Below, piece after piece: positions 46,847 to 54,412 of a stretch of DNA of 64,000 nucleotides. Under the pieces are notes generated by a model that saw nothing but the letters and a program-made list of their open reading frames with translations, searched no databases and was not told the origin of the DNA. Made by a program: the position numbers and the translations under genes. The first letter of the stretch is position 1; each line of letters begins with the position of its first letter. Source of the stretch: Gracilibacillus timonensis (lineage in GTDB: Bacteria > Bacillota > Bacilli > Bacillales > Amphibacillaceae); contig NZ_FLKH01000012.1 of assembly GCF_900086715.1 (NCBI RefSeq), positions 2,111,346 through 2,175,345 on the forward strand. The letters are read 5' to 3'.

Positions 46847-46891
46847 TCAGAAATAGATTTAAAATCCGCTAGGTTGTATCTCTTTTATTAG
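46847..46891. repeat. Partial copy of the same direct repeat
   Basis: Shares ttcagaaat, gatttaaaatc, gct and tctcttttatta with the two longer copies. It lies between the left copy and the toxin gene. Confidence 0.6.
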
Positions 46892-46901
46892 AAACAACCT
46901 T

Positions 46902-47318
46902 TTATACCCGAATAAGTTGAGCTCCCATTATTTCAAAATGATGATCAAAAGCAAAAATATGTTGGATTTGCTGTTCTTGCATAATCGCAACACTTAACGC
47001 ATCACAATAGGAAATTTTCTGGTCGCTATATTTTTCGAGAATTTGTAAGGTGGTCTTTCTGGTAGCCATGGTGATGTCCGCAAATACAAACGGAGATCCG
47101 GCTAACACTGTTTCAAGGAAGTAACGCGCCATGTGGAAGCCTGAACGATATCTTAAAAGGTTATAGGTCTCTGTCAAAACAGCATCCGAGATAACGAGCT
47201 CATGGTCTTGTAAGATTGCTGCCATTTTACGCGACGCTGCATGATATTGATCAGTGCTATCATTTAATGCAAGGAATGCACTGGTATCCATAAAGCATCT
47301 ATTTTTTTTCATTTTCAT
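46902..47318 (-). CDS. PIN-domain toxin (VapC-like ribonuclease)
   Basis: 138 residues with the acidic PIN core: FMDTSAFLALND at the start, TETYNLLRYR near 50, YCDALSVAIMQEQ near 100, and FAFDHHFEIMG at the end. Such toxins cut RNA, often tRNA. The start overlaps the antitoxin gene by about 20 bases. It is paired with a ribbon-helix-helix-like partner upstream. Confidence 0.9.
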   Translation of the reverse strand: MKMKKNRCFMDTSAFLALNDSTDQYHAASRKMAAILQDHELVISDAVLTETYNLLRYRSGFHMARYFLETVLAGSPFVFADITMATRKTTLQILEKYSDQKISYCDALSVAIMQEQQIQHIFAFDHHFEIMGAQLIRV

Positions 47319-47553
47319 CTATCTCCTGTAAATAGAAATCGTGATTCACTGACAAATCCCCTTTGGAGTTGACCGTATATCGCTCCGCTTCCTCTGCCAT
47401 TTCCAATAACGGATTTTTTTTCTGCAGATTGTTTACAGCATACTCCCGAACAGATTCTCTCACAATTTCCGCTTCGGACAATCCTTTCGTTTGAGCCAAT
47501 TCCTTTAAGAGCTTTTCATCTTCATTTGTCATATGAAATTGTTTTCTTTTCAT
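47299..47553 (-). CDS. Ribbon-helix-helix antitoxin
   Basis: 84 residues from ATG 47553, which has AGGAGGTG at good spacing; the longer frame from 47574 has none. The N-terminal KRKQFHMTNEDEKLLKELA and GLSEAEIVRESVREYA fit a ribbon-helix-helix fold; the acidic C-terminal tail would bind the PIN toxin. It is first in the operon and probably represses it through the palindrome just upstream. Confidence 0.85.
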   Translation of the reverse strand: MKRKQFHMTNEDEKLLKELAQTKGLSEAEIVRESVREYAVNNLQKKNPLLEMAEEAERYTVNSKGDLSVNHDFYLQEIDENEKK

Positions 47554-47565
47554 GGAATCGCACCT

Positions 47566-47597
47566 CCTACACACTTATTATATATGAGGTGTGTAGG
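47566..47597. promoter_or_regulatory. Palindromic operator before the toxin-antitoxin operon
   Basis: cctacacac at 47566 and gtgtgtagg at 47589 are perfect complements separated by 14 AT-rich bases that could hold the -10 box. This placement suits autorepression by the antitoxin. Confidence 0.65.
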
Positions 47598-47618
47598 ATA
47601 ATCAAGAGAGTATATCGA

Positions 47619-47695
47619 TTCTCAAAAAAATTAAAAAAATTTCAGAAAGAAGTTTAAAATCTGCTTGATCCATTCTCTTTTATGAGTATAACCAC
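47619..47695. repeat. Direct repeat, right copy, flanking the toxin-antitoxin pair
   Basis: Matches 46725-46802 in the same orientation; together they bracket the toxin-antitoxin operon. No mobility gene lies between them. Confidence 0.85.
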
Positions 47696-47780
47696 GCATA
47701 TGCCTAACCTACGCCTTGCGAACAGTGGCCCGTTTTTCAACCGCTTCCAAAAGAACCTTAACTGAATGACGCCATATTCC

Positions 47781-47966
47781 TTACGCTATTTGCCACACAA
47801 AAACCTGTACCGCAATACATAAGATAATAAGAACGGATGAAAAAATAATCCTGTATTTTCGCTCTTTTTTCCGGCCTTGCTGCCCCTTTCGAAGGTAGAC
47901 AATAAGATAAACTAAACTGAACACCATCACCAGGCTTGCTAATGTGCTAACCACGGTATAATCCAT
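47781..47966 (-). CDS. Small membrane protein
   Basis: 61 residues from ATG 47966, with GGAGGTG nine bases upstream. One N-terminal helix (LASLVMVFSLVYLIVYL), a basic RKGQQGRKKERKYR loop and a C-terminal helix, so a hairpin topology. The family is unrecognised. It lies 29 bases after another small membrane protein on the same strand. Confidence 0.65.
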   Translation of the reverse strand: MDYTVVSTLASLVMVFSLVYLIVYLRKGQQGRKKERKYRIIFSSVLIILCIAVQVFVWQIA

Positions 47967-47995
47967 CGCAATCACCTCCATTCTTTATGATCGTT

Positions 47996-48235
47996 CTAGA
48001 CAAGTTCTTTAAATATATATGAGATAAAAATGAGGATAAGCAGTGCTGAAAATAAATAACCATTTGTTTTGTTGTTCTTCTGGAATTGATCAAGTATACA
48101 TCCAGTTAAAAGGAAAATGGCGGTAGTACCGATCACTAGGTTAAATAGCTTATCGTTAATTGGAAGGATCAAGGCAATCAGACTGAATAGCAGTATGAAT
48201 GAGGCGAGCACTACAACATATATTTTCTTAAACAC
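47996..48235 (-). CDS. Small membrane protein
   Basis: 79 residues, three hydrophobic stretches (VVLASFILLFSLIALIL, LVIGTTAIFLLTGC, LFSALLILIFISYIF). AAAGGAGAAA precedes the ATG. It is probably in one transcript with the 61-residue protein downstream. Function unknown. Confidence 0.65.
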   Translation of the reverse strand: MFKKIYVVVLASFILLFSLIALILPINDKLFNLVIGTTAIFLLTGCILDQFQKNNKTNGYLFSALLILIFISYIFKELV

Positions 48236-48284
48236 AGGATTTCTCCTTTCTCTTTAAGTTTTACGATAAACTGCACTATATTGA

Positions 48285-48480
48285 ACTACCCGCCACTTAT
48301 TCGACCTTACGGCCTAATGGAAGTGGGGGATTCCTAAGAACATCAGTGTAACCACCGATTATTGATTAGGCTAACCCCGTCGCACCGACGGTTAGAAGTC
48401 TTATCGCTTCATTTTTAAGATTTGTGCTTGCGTTAATATCTCTATCGTGATAAGTTCCACAAGAAGGGCAATCCCATTCA
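48285..48480 (-). ncRNA. Putative omegaRNA (reRNA) at the tnpB 3' end
   Basis: In known TnpB systems the guide RNA overlaps the tnpB 3' end and runs to the element's right end, with the guide read from flanking DNA. Here the equivalent minus-strand stretch has paired blocks (ccgtcgg/ccgacgg-like near 48375, taggcc gtaa ggtc near 48310, cactt with aagtg). Its existence is inferred from family knowledge. Confidence 0.45.
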
Positions 48481-49496
48481 CGCAGTGCGAGATTTTTAAC
48501 GTCTTTGTTTTTATGACCACAACAAGAGCAAAGTTGACTGGAAGGGAAGTTTTTAGCAACGATTACAACCTGTTTTCCATACCATTTGGCTTTGTACTCC
48601 AACATGGTACGAAATTGTGACCAAGATATTTCACTGATTGCTTTTGCTAATTTGTCGTTCTTGAGCATAATTGACACTTGCAAATCCTCCATACCGATTA
48701 CATCGTGGTTTTTGATGATTTTAGTAGAGATTTTGTGCAAGTAGTCCTTACGGGAATTTTGTATCCTTTCATGAATACGTGCAACCTTCATTCGTTGTTT
48801 ATGCCAATTGGAAGAACCTTTAATGCGTCTTGAAAGTATACGCTGTGCGTTTGCTAATTTTTCTTCTAGTTTGCGTAACCATTTTGGATTGGGAAATACT
48901 TCACCAGTGGAAAGAATAGCGAAATCCTTTAGTCCTAAATCAACACCAACAGAAGCATCTGTCTTTTCTAATGGTTGTACTTCGGTTTCAACAAGAATAG
49001 ATACAAAATGTTTTCCACTCGGGTTACGTCTAACAGTCGCATGGAGAATACGACCATTCGCTTCACGACTTTTAGCAAAACGAACAAATCCGAGTTTAGG
49101 TAGCTTGATTTTGTTGTCCACAATGGCAATATTACCGTTTGTATGCTTAGTTGTGTAAGATTGAACCTTATTCCTTTTAGACTTGAACCGTGGTGCTTTG
49201 TTTTGTTTTTTGAAGAAACGAGTGTATGAATCGGCAAGGTTTTTAAGGGAGGATTGAACAGCTATACTATCCACTTCTTTTAACCAGACTAACTCTTTCT
49301 TTAGTTGTGTTAATTGAGCAGAACAAGCGTTGTATGTTAAGCCTTTGCCAGTCTCTTTGTATGTGTCCTTCCACTTAGCTAAGAAATGATTAAAAACAAA
49401 ACGTGAACATCCGATTGTTTTAGCAATTAGAACTTCTTGTTTTTTTTTGGATAGATACGAAATTGATATGCTTTGTTGACTATCATTGATTTTCAT
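48366..49496 (-). CDS. tnpB: TnpB RNA-guided endonuclease (IS200/IS605 OrfB)
   Basis: RuvC nuclease related to Cas12. All three RuvC acidic motifs are present: [17 protein letters not shown] and YHDRDINAS. The zinc finger is CSCCGHKN with CPSCGTYH. The helix-turn-helix region is near [13 protein letters not shown]. From ATG 49496 it has 376 residues, full length; the frame from 49526 adds ten residues lying in the palindrome region. It appears intact and may cut DNA to keep the element in place. Confidence 0.93.
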   Translation of the reverse strand: MKINDSQQSISISYLSKKKQEVLIAKTIGCSRFVFNHFLAKWKDTYKETGKGLTYNACSAQLTQLKKELVWLKEVDSIAVQSSLKNLADSYTRFFKKQNKAPRFKSKRNKVQSYTTKHTNGNIAIVDNKIKLPKLGFVRFAKSREANGRILHATVRRNPSGKHFVSILVETEVQPLEKTDASVGVDLGLKDFAILSTGEVFPNPKWLRKLEEKLANAQRILSRRIKGSSNWHKQRMKVARIHERIQNSRKDYLHKISTKIIKNHDVIGMEDLQVSIMLKNDKLAKAISEISWSQFRTMLEYKAKWYGKQVVIVAKNFPSSQLCSCCGHKNKDVKNLALREWDCPSCGTYHDRDINASTNLKNEAIRLLTVGATGLA

Positions 49497-49515
49497 CTCC
49501 TTTTTATGTATTATT

Positions 49516-49545
49516 ATGATATACAACCATTATATCGTGTATCAT
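49516..49545. promoter_or_regulatory. Palindrome between tnpB and the ribbon-helix-helix gene
   Basis: atgatatac (49516) and gtgtatcat (49537) are inverted with one mismatch, 12 bases apart. It is 20 bases before tnpB and 25 bases before the divergent gene, so one bound repressor could control both. Confidence 0.55.
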
Positions 49546-49569
49546 TTTAATCCACAAGGAGGATTCACA

Positions 49570-49710
49570 ATGTCACAAGTATTAAATATGCGTTATCCAA
49601 AAGAATTGTTGAAGCGTATTGATGCGTTTAAAGAAAAGAAGGGTTTTACAACTCGTACCCAAGCTATTATATATCTCATTCAATATGCACTCGATAAGTC
49701 GGATAGTTAA
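49570..49710 (+). CDS. Ribbon-helix-helix protein carried by the TnpB element
   Basis: 46 residues: SQVLNMRYPKELLKRIDAF then TTRTQAIIYLIQYAL, the strand-helix-helix pattern of Arc/CopG repressors. AAGGAGG lies seven bases before the ATG. It is divergent from tnpB with a shared palindrome in the gap. It probably represses tnpB and itself. The gap 49711-50053 has the element's end hairpins and no further convincing gene. Confidence 0.75.
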   Translation: MSQVLNMRYPKELLKRIDAFKEKKGFTTRTQAIIYLIQYALDKSDS

Positions 49711-50053
49711 CGTGGCATAAGCCACACCCTATCCGAAGGCGATTCATCCCCCACTTACTCATTGAGCTAACGCCCTTCACATTCCTTGAAGATGGAGGTT
49801 TTCTTGCCTATTTTCGATAAAATAGAATAGTGTTAACTTTTGCGAAACGGAAATGTAACATAGCTAGCTTCATCATAACATAATTTGGAATAGTATGTTC
49901 CACAAAATGTTGGCGCTTTTTTTCGGAAAATCGACATGTATTCATGAGCAGCTTCTCATCCACCCTTTTAAAAAAATTCCATAAAATAAAATGAACCATT
50001 TCTTCTATCCAGCTGTATAAGTTAGTGAAAAGAAAAAAAGGAGATGGTGAGAT

Positions 50054-50425
50054 ATGGCTTTAGGCTGGCTAATCAGTACGATCGTAGCAGTTATTCTGGG
50101 AACGACATTTGCAACCTTGATCCTAACGATGAATAAGAAAGTGGTGCGGGATAAGAGGGGGGATATCGACTTTCACAAATCGGACATTTACTTTCAATGG
50201 ACGAGATGGGATTATGTTATTGTCGCAGCAGCGGTGTATACCTTTTTATGCATATTAGGCCTTTTTATCTTTCTACTTCGTGGTGACAATATTGACAGTC
50301 CTTGGATACAATTCTTTATCCATCAAACGTTTGTGTTTTCCCTAATCACTTTTGTCTGGTTCACAACCCGGATTGCTTATGTATTTAAAGGCATCAAAGA
50401 GCGGTGGTCTGATGAATTCAACTAA
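50054..50425 (+). CDS. Membrane protein preceding an ECF sigma factor
   Basis: 123 residues with three hydrophobic segments (LISTIVAVILGTTFATLIL, DYVIVAAAVYTFLCILGLF, FVFSLITFVWFTTRIAYVF). AAAAAGGAGATGG precedes the ATG. The family is not recognised. It overlaps the sigma factor gene by 14 bases, so the three-gene run is one operon; it may take part in sensing with the anti-sigma factor. Confidence 0.75.
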   Translation: MALGWLISTIVAVILGTTFATLILTMNKKVVRDKRGDIDFHKSDIYFQWTRWDYVIVAAAVYTFLCILGLFIFLLRGDNIDSPWIQFFIHQTFVFSLITFVWFTTRIAYVFKGIKERWSDEFN

Positions 50426-50903
50426 CGAGATGGACATGGAAAAATTGTTTATGACATACAAAACGCCTATTTATCACTTTGTTTACCGCTACTGTCAGGA
50501 TGAACAGCTTTGCTTAGATCTGGTGCAGGATACCTTTATTCGGTTTGAAAAATATCAGAAACAATTTGACGAGGAGAAATCCAGTATCAAGACCTACTTA
50601 TTTCGTATGGCTTATCAGCTTATGATCAATCGGCTCAAAAGGCGCCAGCGATTAGAAAAAATATTGCCTTTTCTATACGCAGAATCACAAAGACACACTT
50701 TCTCACATGAGGATAAGCTAACTGTCCAGGCAGCTATACGACAACTTCCCGACGAGCAAAGGGCTGTCATTATATTAACCTACTATCACGATATGACTCA
50801 AAAGGATATTTCAGAAATTCTTGCTATTCCAATAGGTACCGTGAAGTCCAGGCTGCATACGTCGCTAGGGAAATTAAAAATAGTATTGGAGGTAAGCGAA
50901 TGA
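50412..50903 (+). CDS. ECF-type RNA polymerase sigma factor
   Basis: Alternative sigma factor of 163 residues. Region 2 is seen in DLVQDTFIRFEKYQKQF and region 4 in LPDEQRAVIILTYYHDMTQK followed by IPIGTVKSRLHTSLGKLK. ATG 50412 is chosen because translation from 50352 would lie deep in the preceding gene; GAGCGGTGG is the ribosome site. Its stop overlaps the next gene by four bases (ATGA), the usual arrangement for a sigma/anti-sigma pair. Confidence 0.9.
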   Translation: MNSTNEMDMEKLFMTYKTPIYHFVYRYCQDEQLCLDLVQDTFIRFEKYQKQFDEEKSSIKTYLFRMAYQLMINRLKRRQRLEKILPFLYAESQRHTFSHEDKLTVQAAIRQLPDEQRAVIILTYYHDMTQKDISEILAIPIGTVKSRLHTSLGKLKIVLEVSE

Positions 50904-51133
50904 GTAAAAGAGAGATTCCTCATGAACTTCGAGACAAGTTAGATGAATTTCACGTAGAAGTACCAGACATTACACAAAAAGATAAGTGGGGACGACTAGC
51001 GAATTGGATTTATGCCCCGGCACAGAATCCCGTAGAACTATGTAGGATCAAGGGGGATTCCTTCACACGTCTTACCGTTATGCCATTAATCGTGGTACTT
51101 ATTGTGTTTTTTACACCCATTTTTTTATTTTGA
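50900..51133 (+). CDS. Minimal anti-sigma-like membrane protein
   Basis: 77 residues: a charged cytoplasmic part (HELRDKLDEFHVEVPDITQK) and one C-terminal helix (LTVMPLIVVLIVFFTPIFLF). Its place directly after the sigma gene and its topology suggest an anti-sigma factor, but it has almost no outside domain, so signal detection may need the membrane protein encoded first in the operon. Confidence 0.65.
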   Translation: MSKREIPHELRDKLDEFHVEVPDITQKDKWGRLANWIYAPAQNPVELCRIKGDSFTRLTVMPLIVVLIVFFTPIFLF

Positions 51134-51175
51134 GCTGCTTAGGATAACCTCACAAATGCTCTCAGGTAAACCATA

Positions 51176-51212
51176 AAATCCGGCTAGGCATTTTTATAAC
51201 CAAGCCGGATTT
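51176..51212. terminator. Terminator after the sigma operon
   Basis: aaatccggct and agccggattt form a perfect 10-bp stem around 17 bases. It is shared with the convergent gene at 51226. Confidence 0.7.
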
Positions 51213-51225
51213 GTCTCACCATAGA

Positions 51226-51474
51226 TTATAAGTAAGCCTCCACAAGACTGCCAATAAACATCACTAGAAAAAAGCTGACACTCATCACCGCATTTAAAAC
51301 AATTAATAAGGCACTTTTATTGAGTATCCCAAAGGTAATACCAATAGGACCTATCACATACGTTAGCATCCAAAACCCTGCACCTATTTGAAAAACCAGA
51401 TTGGGTACCCATAACAAAACACAAGCTAAGAAACAAGACCATGAGATGATTTTAAACTTCTTCTCCCGAGGCAT
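51226..51474 (-). CDS. Small membrane protein
   Basis: 82 residues from ATG 51474 (AAAGGTGG upstream); the longer frame to 51639 has a non-protein-like N-terminal part. Three hydrophobic segments: IISWSCFLACVLLWV, GFWMLTYVIGPIGITFGIL and LIVLNAVMSVSFFLVMFIG. Family unrecognised. Confidence 0.65.
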   Translation of the reverse strand: MPREKKFKIISWSCFLACVLLWVPNLVFQIGAGFWMLTYVIGPIGITFGILNKSALLIVLNAVMSVSFFLVMFIGSLVEAYL

Positions 51475-51662
51475 GTATGCACCACCTTTAGTCATGATAG
51501 AAAGCAAATTCTCATCATATGGATCGCTTTTTATATAACAAAATCTTATGAAAAGTGTAACACAAAAATATACATTCGTGTCCCCTAAATAGTAGATTGT
51601 GGAAAACCGCAACAATGGCGGAAAATCCTCAGAAAACATTGGGTCTTTCCTAAGGGTGAAGA

Positions 51663-52142
51663 TTAGGACCTGGATTCCCTTAACTGTTTGATTATTTTCA
51701 GCTTTTCGCCATCTTTTTTATTTCGATAATGTACTCGATAACCATCTTGCGCAGATCTTTGATAAACCCTGTCATATTGCTCGAGATTCAATACTTTATA
51801 TGTTATGTTTTCCTGTCGTTTTTCTTCTATTTCATCTATATTGATTTGTGCAAATTCAGTTAAATCTTCTATATAGGAAAAACCAATTTTATGTTTCCCA
51901 TTGCAGAATTCATGCTCGTTCACGTCTTCTAAGTAATATCCCAAATTTTCGATTGCTTGTTTTAGTTTATTCCAATCTTCATTTAAATAGTTATGAGGAA
52001 TTAATATATCAATATCCTTTGACTTAAAATCGATATTAGTTATCATTCCTAAGCCGAGTGAACCGTATAATAGCGGACTTATTCCGAATTCATTATTTAA
52101 ATGCTTGGCAATGGATAAAAATTCTTTAAATAAGGTGTTCAT
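51663..52142 (-). CDS. Nucleotidyltransferase-fold protein
   Basis: 159 residues from ATG 52142, eight bases after AGGAGA. The pattern LLYGSLGLG followed by SKDIDILIP matches the GS...DxD active core of minimal nucleotidyltransferases (MNT/aminoglycoside-adenylyltransferase-like). The C-terminal end is basic (KKDGEKLKIIKQL). The substrate cannot be named. It stands alone; no HEPN partner is seen next to it. Confidence 0.6.
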   Translation of the reverse strand: MNTLFKEFLSIAKHLNNEFGISPLLYGSLGLGMITNIDFKSKDIDILIPHNYLNEDWNKLKQAIENLGYYLEDVNEHEFCNGKHKIGFSYIEDLTEFAQINIDEIEEKRQENITYKVLNLEQYDRVYQRSAQDGYRVHYRNKKDGEKLKIIKQLRESRS

Positions 52143-52189
52143 TTTCATCTTCTCCTGTTTTTGAGACCTTTAATGAGTAACAAGGGTAG

Positions 52190-52330
52190 TCACTCCCTTA
52201 CATCACCGAATAGAGTTTCTGTCTGATCATCGTCATCGTTATTTAGGTTTTCCGCTGCCAGAACTGCTTCTTCCATTAATTGTTCTACTACTGGTCTGAC
52301 CTTAGCTTTTGCCCTCCGAAATTCATCCAT
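52190..52330 (-). pseudogene. Remnant of a degraded gene
   Basis: A minus-strand frame reads DEFRRAKAKVRPVVEQLMEE and ends in an acidic NNDDDDQTETLFGDVRE. Just upstream a different frame gives YLIAELAKALKAQ. The two look like one protein broken by a frameshift. Family unknown; no ribosome site. Confidence 0.35.
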
Positions 52331-52459
52331 CAAATCTGGGCCTTCAAAGCCTTGGCTAATTCTGCAATTAAGTAGTTACCTGTAAATCAAAAGTAATTTC
52401 GTTCTAGGTCGATTTAACAGCTTAGAAAATGGTATAATCATAGGACAATAGCTTAAAAA

Positions 52460-52509
52460 CCATAAAAAATAAAATCCACCCTTGAGTTCTCGGCTCATTA
52501 ATAGGGTGG
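52460..52509 (-). terminator. Terminator of the candidate small RNA
   Basis: A 7-bp GC-rich stem with a 20-base loop and a long T run on the minus strand. Confidence 0.65.
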
Positions 52510-52610
52510 AAATACTCTGAAATTGTGCCAGCCCCCTTGTAGGGAACAAGGCTATTGTAGGACTTAAGGTGCGCAAACGCCTTTGCTCTTTTTTAATTTA
52601 TTCAATTTCT
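52460..52610 (-). ncRNA. Candidate small RNA with its own promoter and terminator
   Basis: On the minus strand, TTTAAC and TATACT with a 16-base spacer (-10 at 52617-52622) precede about 150 bases ending in a strong terminator: ccaccct pairs with agggtgg (52503-52509 and 52476-52482), followed by attttattttttatg. Inside is another stem, ccttgt with acaagg. A 66-codon open frame covers it but lacks a ribosome site and looks non-protein-like. Identity unknown. Confidence 0.45.
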
Positions 52611-52678
52611 AACATTAGTATACCCTTTTTTTGGCTCTGTTAAACTAAAATAGAAACGACAGGCTGCATGTTCAAATA

Positions 52679-52756
52679 TCACTTGGTCAAAAAGCCTATA
52701 CTTAGCAATATAATAGCAATAATAAGCCAAATAAGCGCTACCTTGTTTTTACCCAT
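52679..52756 (-). CDS. 25-residue membrane peptide
   Basis: ATG 52756 follows AAGGAGG with ideal spacing (aaggaggttaacac). The peptide is MGKNKV, one hydrophobic helix (ALIWLIIAIILLSIGFL) and TK. It resembles the tiny single-helix proteins common in Bacillaceae, and lies in a minus-strand run of small membrane proteins. Function unknown. Confidence 0.65.
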   Translation of the reverse strand: MGKNKVALIWLIIAIILLSIGFLTK

Positions 52757-52812
52757 GTGTTAACCTCCTTCAGCGCTACAGTCAACCTCGTGCAATGCTC
52801 TTGCATTCTGAT

Positions 52813-52983
52813 TCAAGGGTTTTGATTTTTCCTGCTGAATACCACCAAGCAAATCGCCAGCAGATTTAAAGCCAGCATAACGCCATAATACCAATTAGCT
52901 GTATCTGTGATGTATTCCTCTAAATAACGAAGCCCATTTAAAACCAAAATAATGACTAAAACAACATATACTTTCGTTTTCAT
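52813..52983 (-). CDS. Small membrane protein
   Basis: 56 residues from ATG 52983. Two helices (VYVVLVIILVLNGLRYL and WYYGVMLALNLLAICLVVF) form a hairpin, with a basic end (SRKNQNP). It belongs to the minus-strand cluster of small membrane proteins between 52.6 and 53.9 kb. Family unrecognised. Confidence 0.6.
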   Translation of the reverse strand: MKTKVYVVLVIILVLNGLRYLEEYITDTANWYYGVMLALNLLAICLVVFSRKNQNP

Positions 52984-53028
52984 GTAAGCAACTCCGTTTC
53001 TTTTGTCAGGAAAAAATAACGGCAAACT

Positions 53029-53403
53029 TCAAGCAGAAGAGGTCATGCGTAAATAGAATGTTCCGATCATGGATGAGCTATATATCATAAGCAGCAATAG
53101 CGCTAAGACAAACCCCGCTTCCAGTTGGATAAAGAAATAATGAATGACAATAAATATAATAAGCAGAGAATAGATCAATCGAAGGGTTAGATCATGGGCT
53201 TTTCGCTCCAACAGCGGGTGATTTTCATCAGCTTTTTGGTCCTTTGGTTTCCCAATCAGCGTGTTGTCGTCCATCGTAATACCGAGTAAGATCAATCCGA
53301 AAACAAATATGTACAGTTTTTGGGACAAAAAATAAATGGACGATACAGCAATGAGTATTGGAAACCATAAGCTCATCACGTTTGTTAAGAATTTATTAGA
53401 CAT
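53029..53403 (-). CDS. Membrane protein, four hydrophobic segments
   Basis: 124 residues; segments near 10-25, 28-43, 75-92 and 93-115, with a polar middle (GKPKDQKADENHPLLERK). The gene follows others on the minus strand. No family is recognised; the topology is like small accessory immunity-type or DUF membrane proteins, which I cannot confirm. Confidence 0.65.
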   Translation of the reverse strand: MSNKFLTNVMSLWFPILIAVSSIYFLSQKLYIFVFGLILLGITMDDNTLIGKPKDQKADENHPLLERKAHDLTLRLIYSLLIIFIVIHYFFIQLEAGFVLALLLLMIYSSSMIGTFYLRMTSSA

Positions 53404-53447
53404 GATAACATTACCTCATTTTCCTGTTTTTCGCTTGGCCAGGCTTC

Positions 53448-53855
53448 TTATAGAGAGCTTTTAGCATTAGCTAGTATCTTATCTTTCTTTTGGTTCTTCT
53501 TGGTCTTTTTTTGGATGGATATGCGTAGCTCTTGATTAATATGTAAACCACTGGGACGGTAATAAAAATGTTGAATAACCAATGATAATCGATATATCTT
53601 GATAGGAAGTGTTCTGCAAATAAAGCTATTTAGACTATTCGTAGTAACATGAATTCTCCTGTTCGGCTGTGGGTGCTCATGTCTTTCACCTCTATCATGA
53701 GTTTTGTTGAAGCTGACTCTAATGGACAAGCCGCAAAGAATGAATAAAATAAATATATACCCCGAACTCACATAAAAAAAGAATGGTAAAGCGACAATTA
53801 CGATAAGTAGAATCAAACCAATGATAAAAAGGAGTCTATTTTGCATACGCAACAT
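53448..53855 (-). CDS. Small membrane protein with doubtful C-terminal half
   Basis: The start ATG 53855 follows AAAGGAG. Residues 1-50 hold two hydrophobic helices (LLFIIGLILLIVIVALPFFF and GYIFILFILCGLSI). The second half (HPQPNRRIHVTTNSLNSFIC onward) is unlike a membrane protein and overlaps another, better, reading frame (53471-53680). The natural gene probably ended near 53650; its stop may have been lost. Confidence 0.5.
   Translation of the reverse strand: MLRMQNRLLFIIGLILLIVIVALPFFFYVSSGYIFILFILCGLSIRVSFNKTHDRGERHEHPQPNRRIHVTTNSLNSFICRTLPIKIYRLSLVIQHFYYRPSGLHINQELRISIQKKTKKNQKKDKILANAKSSL
53471..53680 (-). pseudogene. Membrane protein gene with internal stop
   Basis: ATG 53680 has AGAGGTG upstream. 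The frame reads STHSRTGEFMLLRIV, then TAA (53630-53632), then IALFAEHFLSRYIDYHW and LFNIFITVPVVYILIKSYAY and a basic end. Reading through the stop gives a coherent 69-residue membrane protein that overlaps the preceding gene, so this is probably a recent nonsense mutation. Confidence 0.5.
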
Positions 53856-54089
53856 ACTCACTCCTTTTGCCGAACTTTATGTACTAGATTGCTTTTTTGG
53901 AATAATCGTTTGGACACTACATGAGCCATCCAAGTTCCAAGGCAAAGAAAATGGATGTTTTTATGTTGCATAAATGTTTTTCTTTGTTTTGCAGTCCCCA
54001 TTAAATCATATCACATCTTTGTAGGGTATTCTCCGCAAAATTTATGTGCTTTTTTCGGAAAACCGAAATACTTTATCTTCGGAAAAAAG

Positions 54090-54125
54090 AACGCCAGGAT
54101 TCTCGTGGAATGTTACTGGCGTTTT
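54090..54125 (-). terminator. Terminator for the minus-strand lipoprotein operon
   Basis: aacgccag with ctggcgtt; on the minus strand it is followed by cttttttcc. It is about 120 bases after the last stop of the operon. The rest of 53862-54243 holds no convincing gene. Confidence 0.6.
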
Positions 54126-54243
54126 ATAAAGATAGTAAGTTGTCTTATGGAAAAGAATTCCGCTGATCAATAAGGTTCATTAATAGCTTCCCAGAAAAAC
54201 GAGTGATGCAAGGTCATCAGTGTGCTGAGAGCTACCTTATGTC

Positions 54244-54390
54244 TTACTCTGATTTACTTAGGTACCCATATATAACAAACACTAATCCAATAACTCCAAT
54301 AGTAAGTGATACGAAATCCATTCCATAGCTACATAACTGAAATAGGATTGAAAAAAGGAGTATGCCAGTACCAAACTGTAATTTTTTCAT
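54244..54390 (-). CDS. Small membrane protein
   Basis: 48 residues from ATG 54390 (AAAAGGATA upstream). Two hydrophobic stretches (FGTGILLFSILFQLCSYGMDF and LTIGVIGLVFVIYGYL). It directly follows the lipoprotein gene on the same strand. Function unknown. Confidence 0.55.
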   Translation of the reverse strand: MKKLQFGTGILLFSILFQLCSYGMDFVSLTIGVIGLVFVIYGYLSKSE

Positions 54391-54412
54391 GTTCAATATC
54401 CTTTTCCCTCTA

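Larger units (their letters stand above)
48285..49795. mobile_element. IS200/IS605-type element with tnpB and a ribbon-helix-helix gene, no tnpA
   Basis: Ends estimated from shared sub-terminal sequence: aagtgggggatt at 48331 and its inverted match near attcatcccccactt at 49752, each in hairpin-rich DNA (cacttattcgaccttacggc on the left; gtggcataagccac and ccgaaggcgatt on the right). TnpB is on the minus strand. A 46-residue ribbon-helix-helix gene is divergent, in the place where a divergent tnpA is found in IS605. No Y1 transposase is present. Exact ends are uncertain by tens of bases. Confidence 0.7.

Noticed and set aside
49808-49999. 63-codon minus-strand frame
   Set aside because: No ribosome site and no recognisable feature; it lies between the TnpB element end and the sigma operon promoter.
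52376-52576. 66-codon minus-strand frame
   Set aside because: It overlaps the terminator and stems of the candidate small RNA and lacks a ribosome site.
53955-54173. 72-codon plus-strand frame
   Set aside because: It runs through a terminator hairpin, has no ribosome site, and its Cys/Phe-rich translation is not protein-like.
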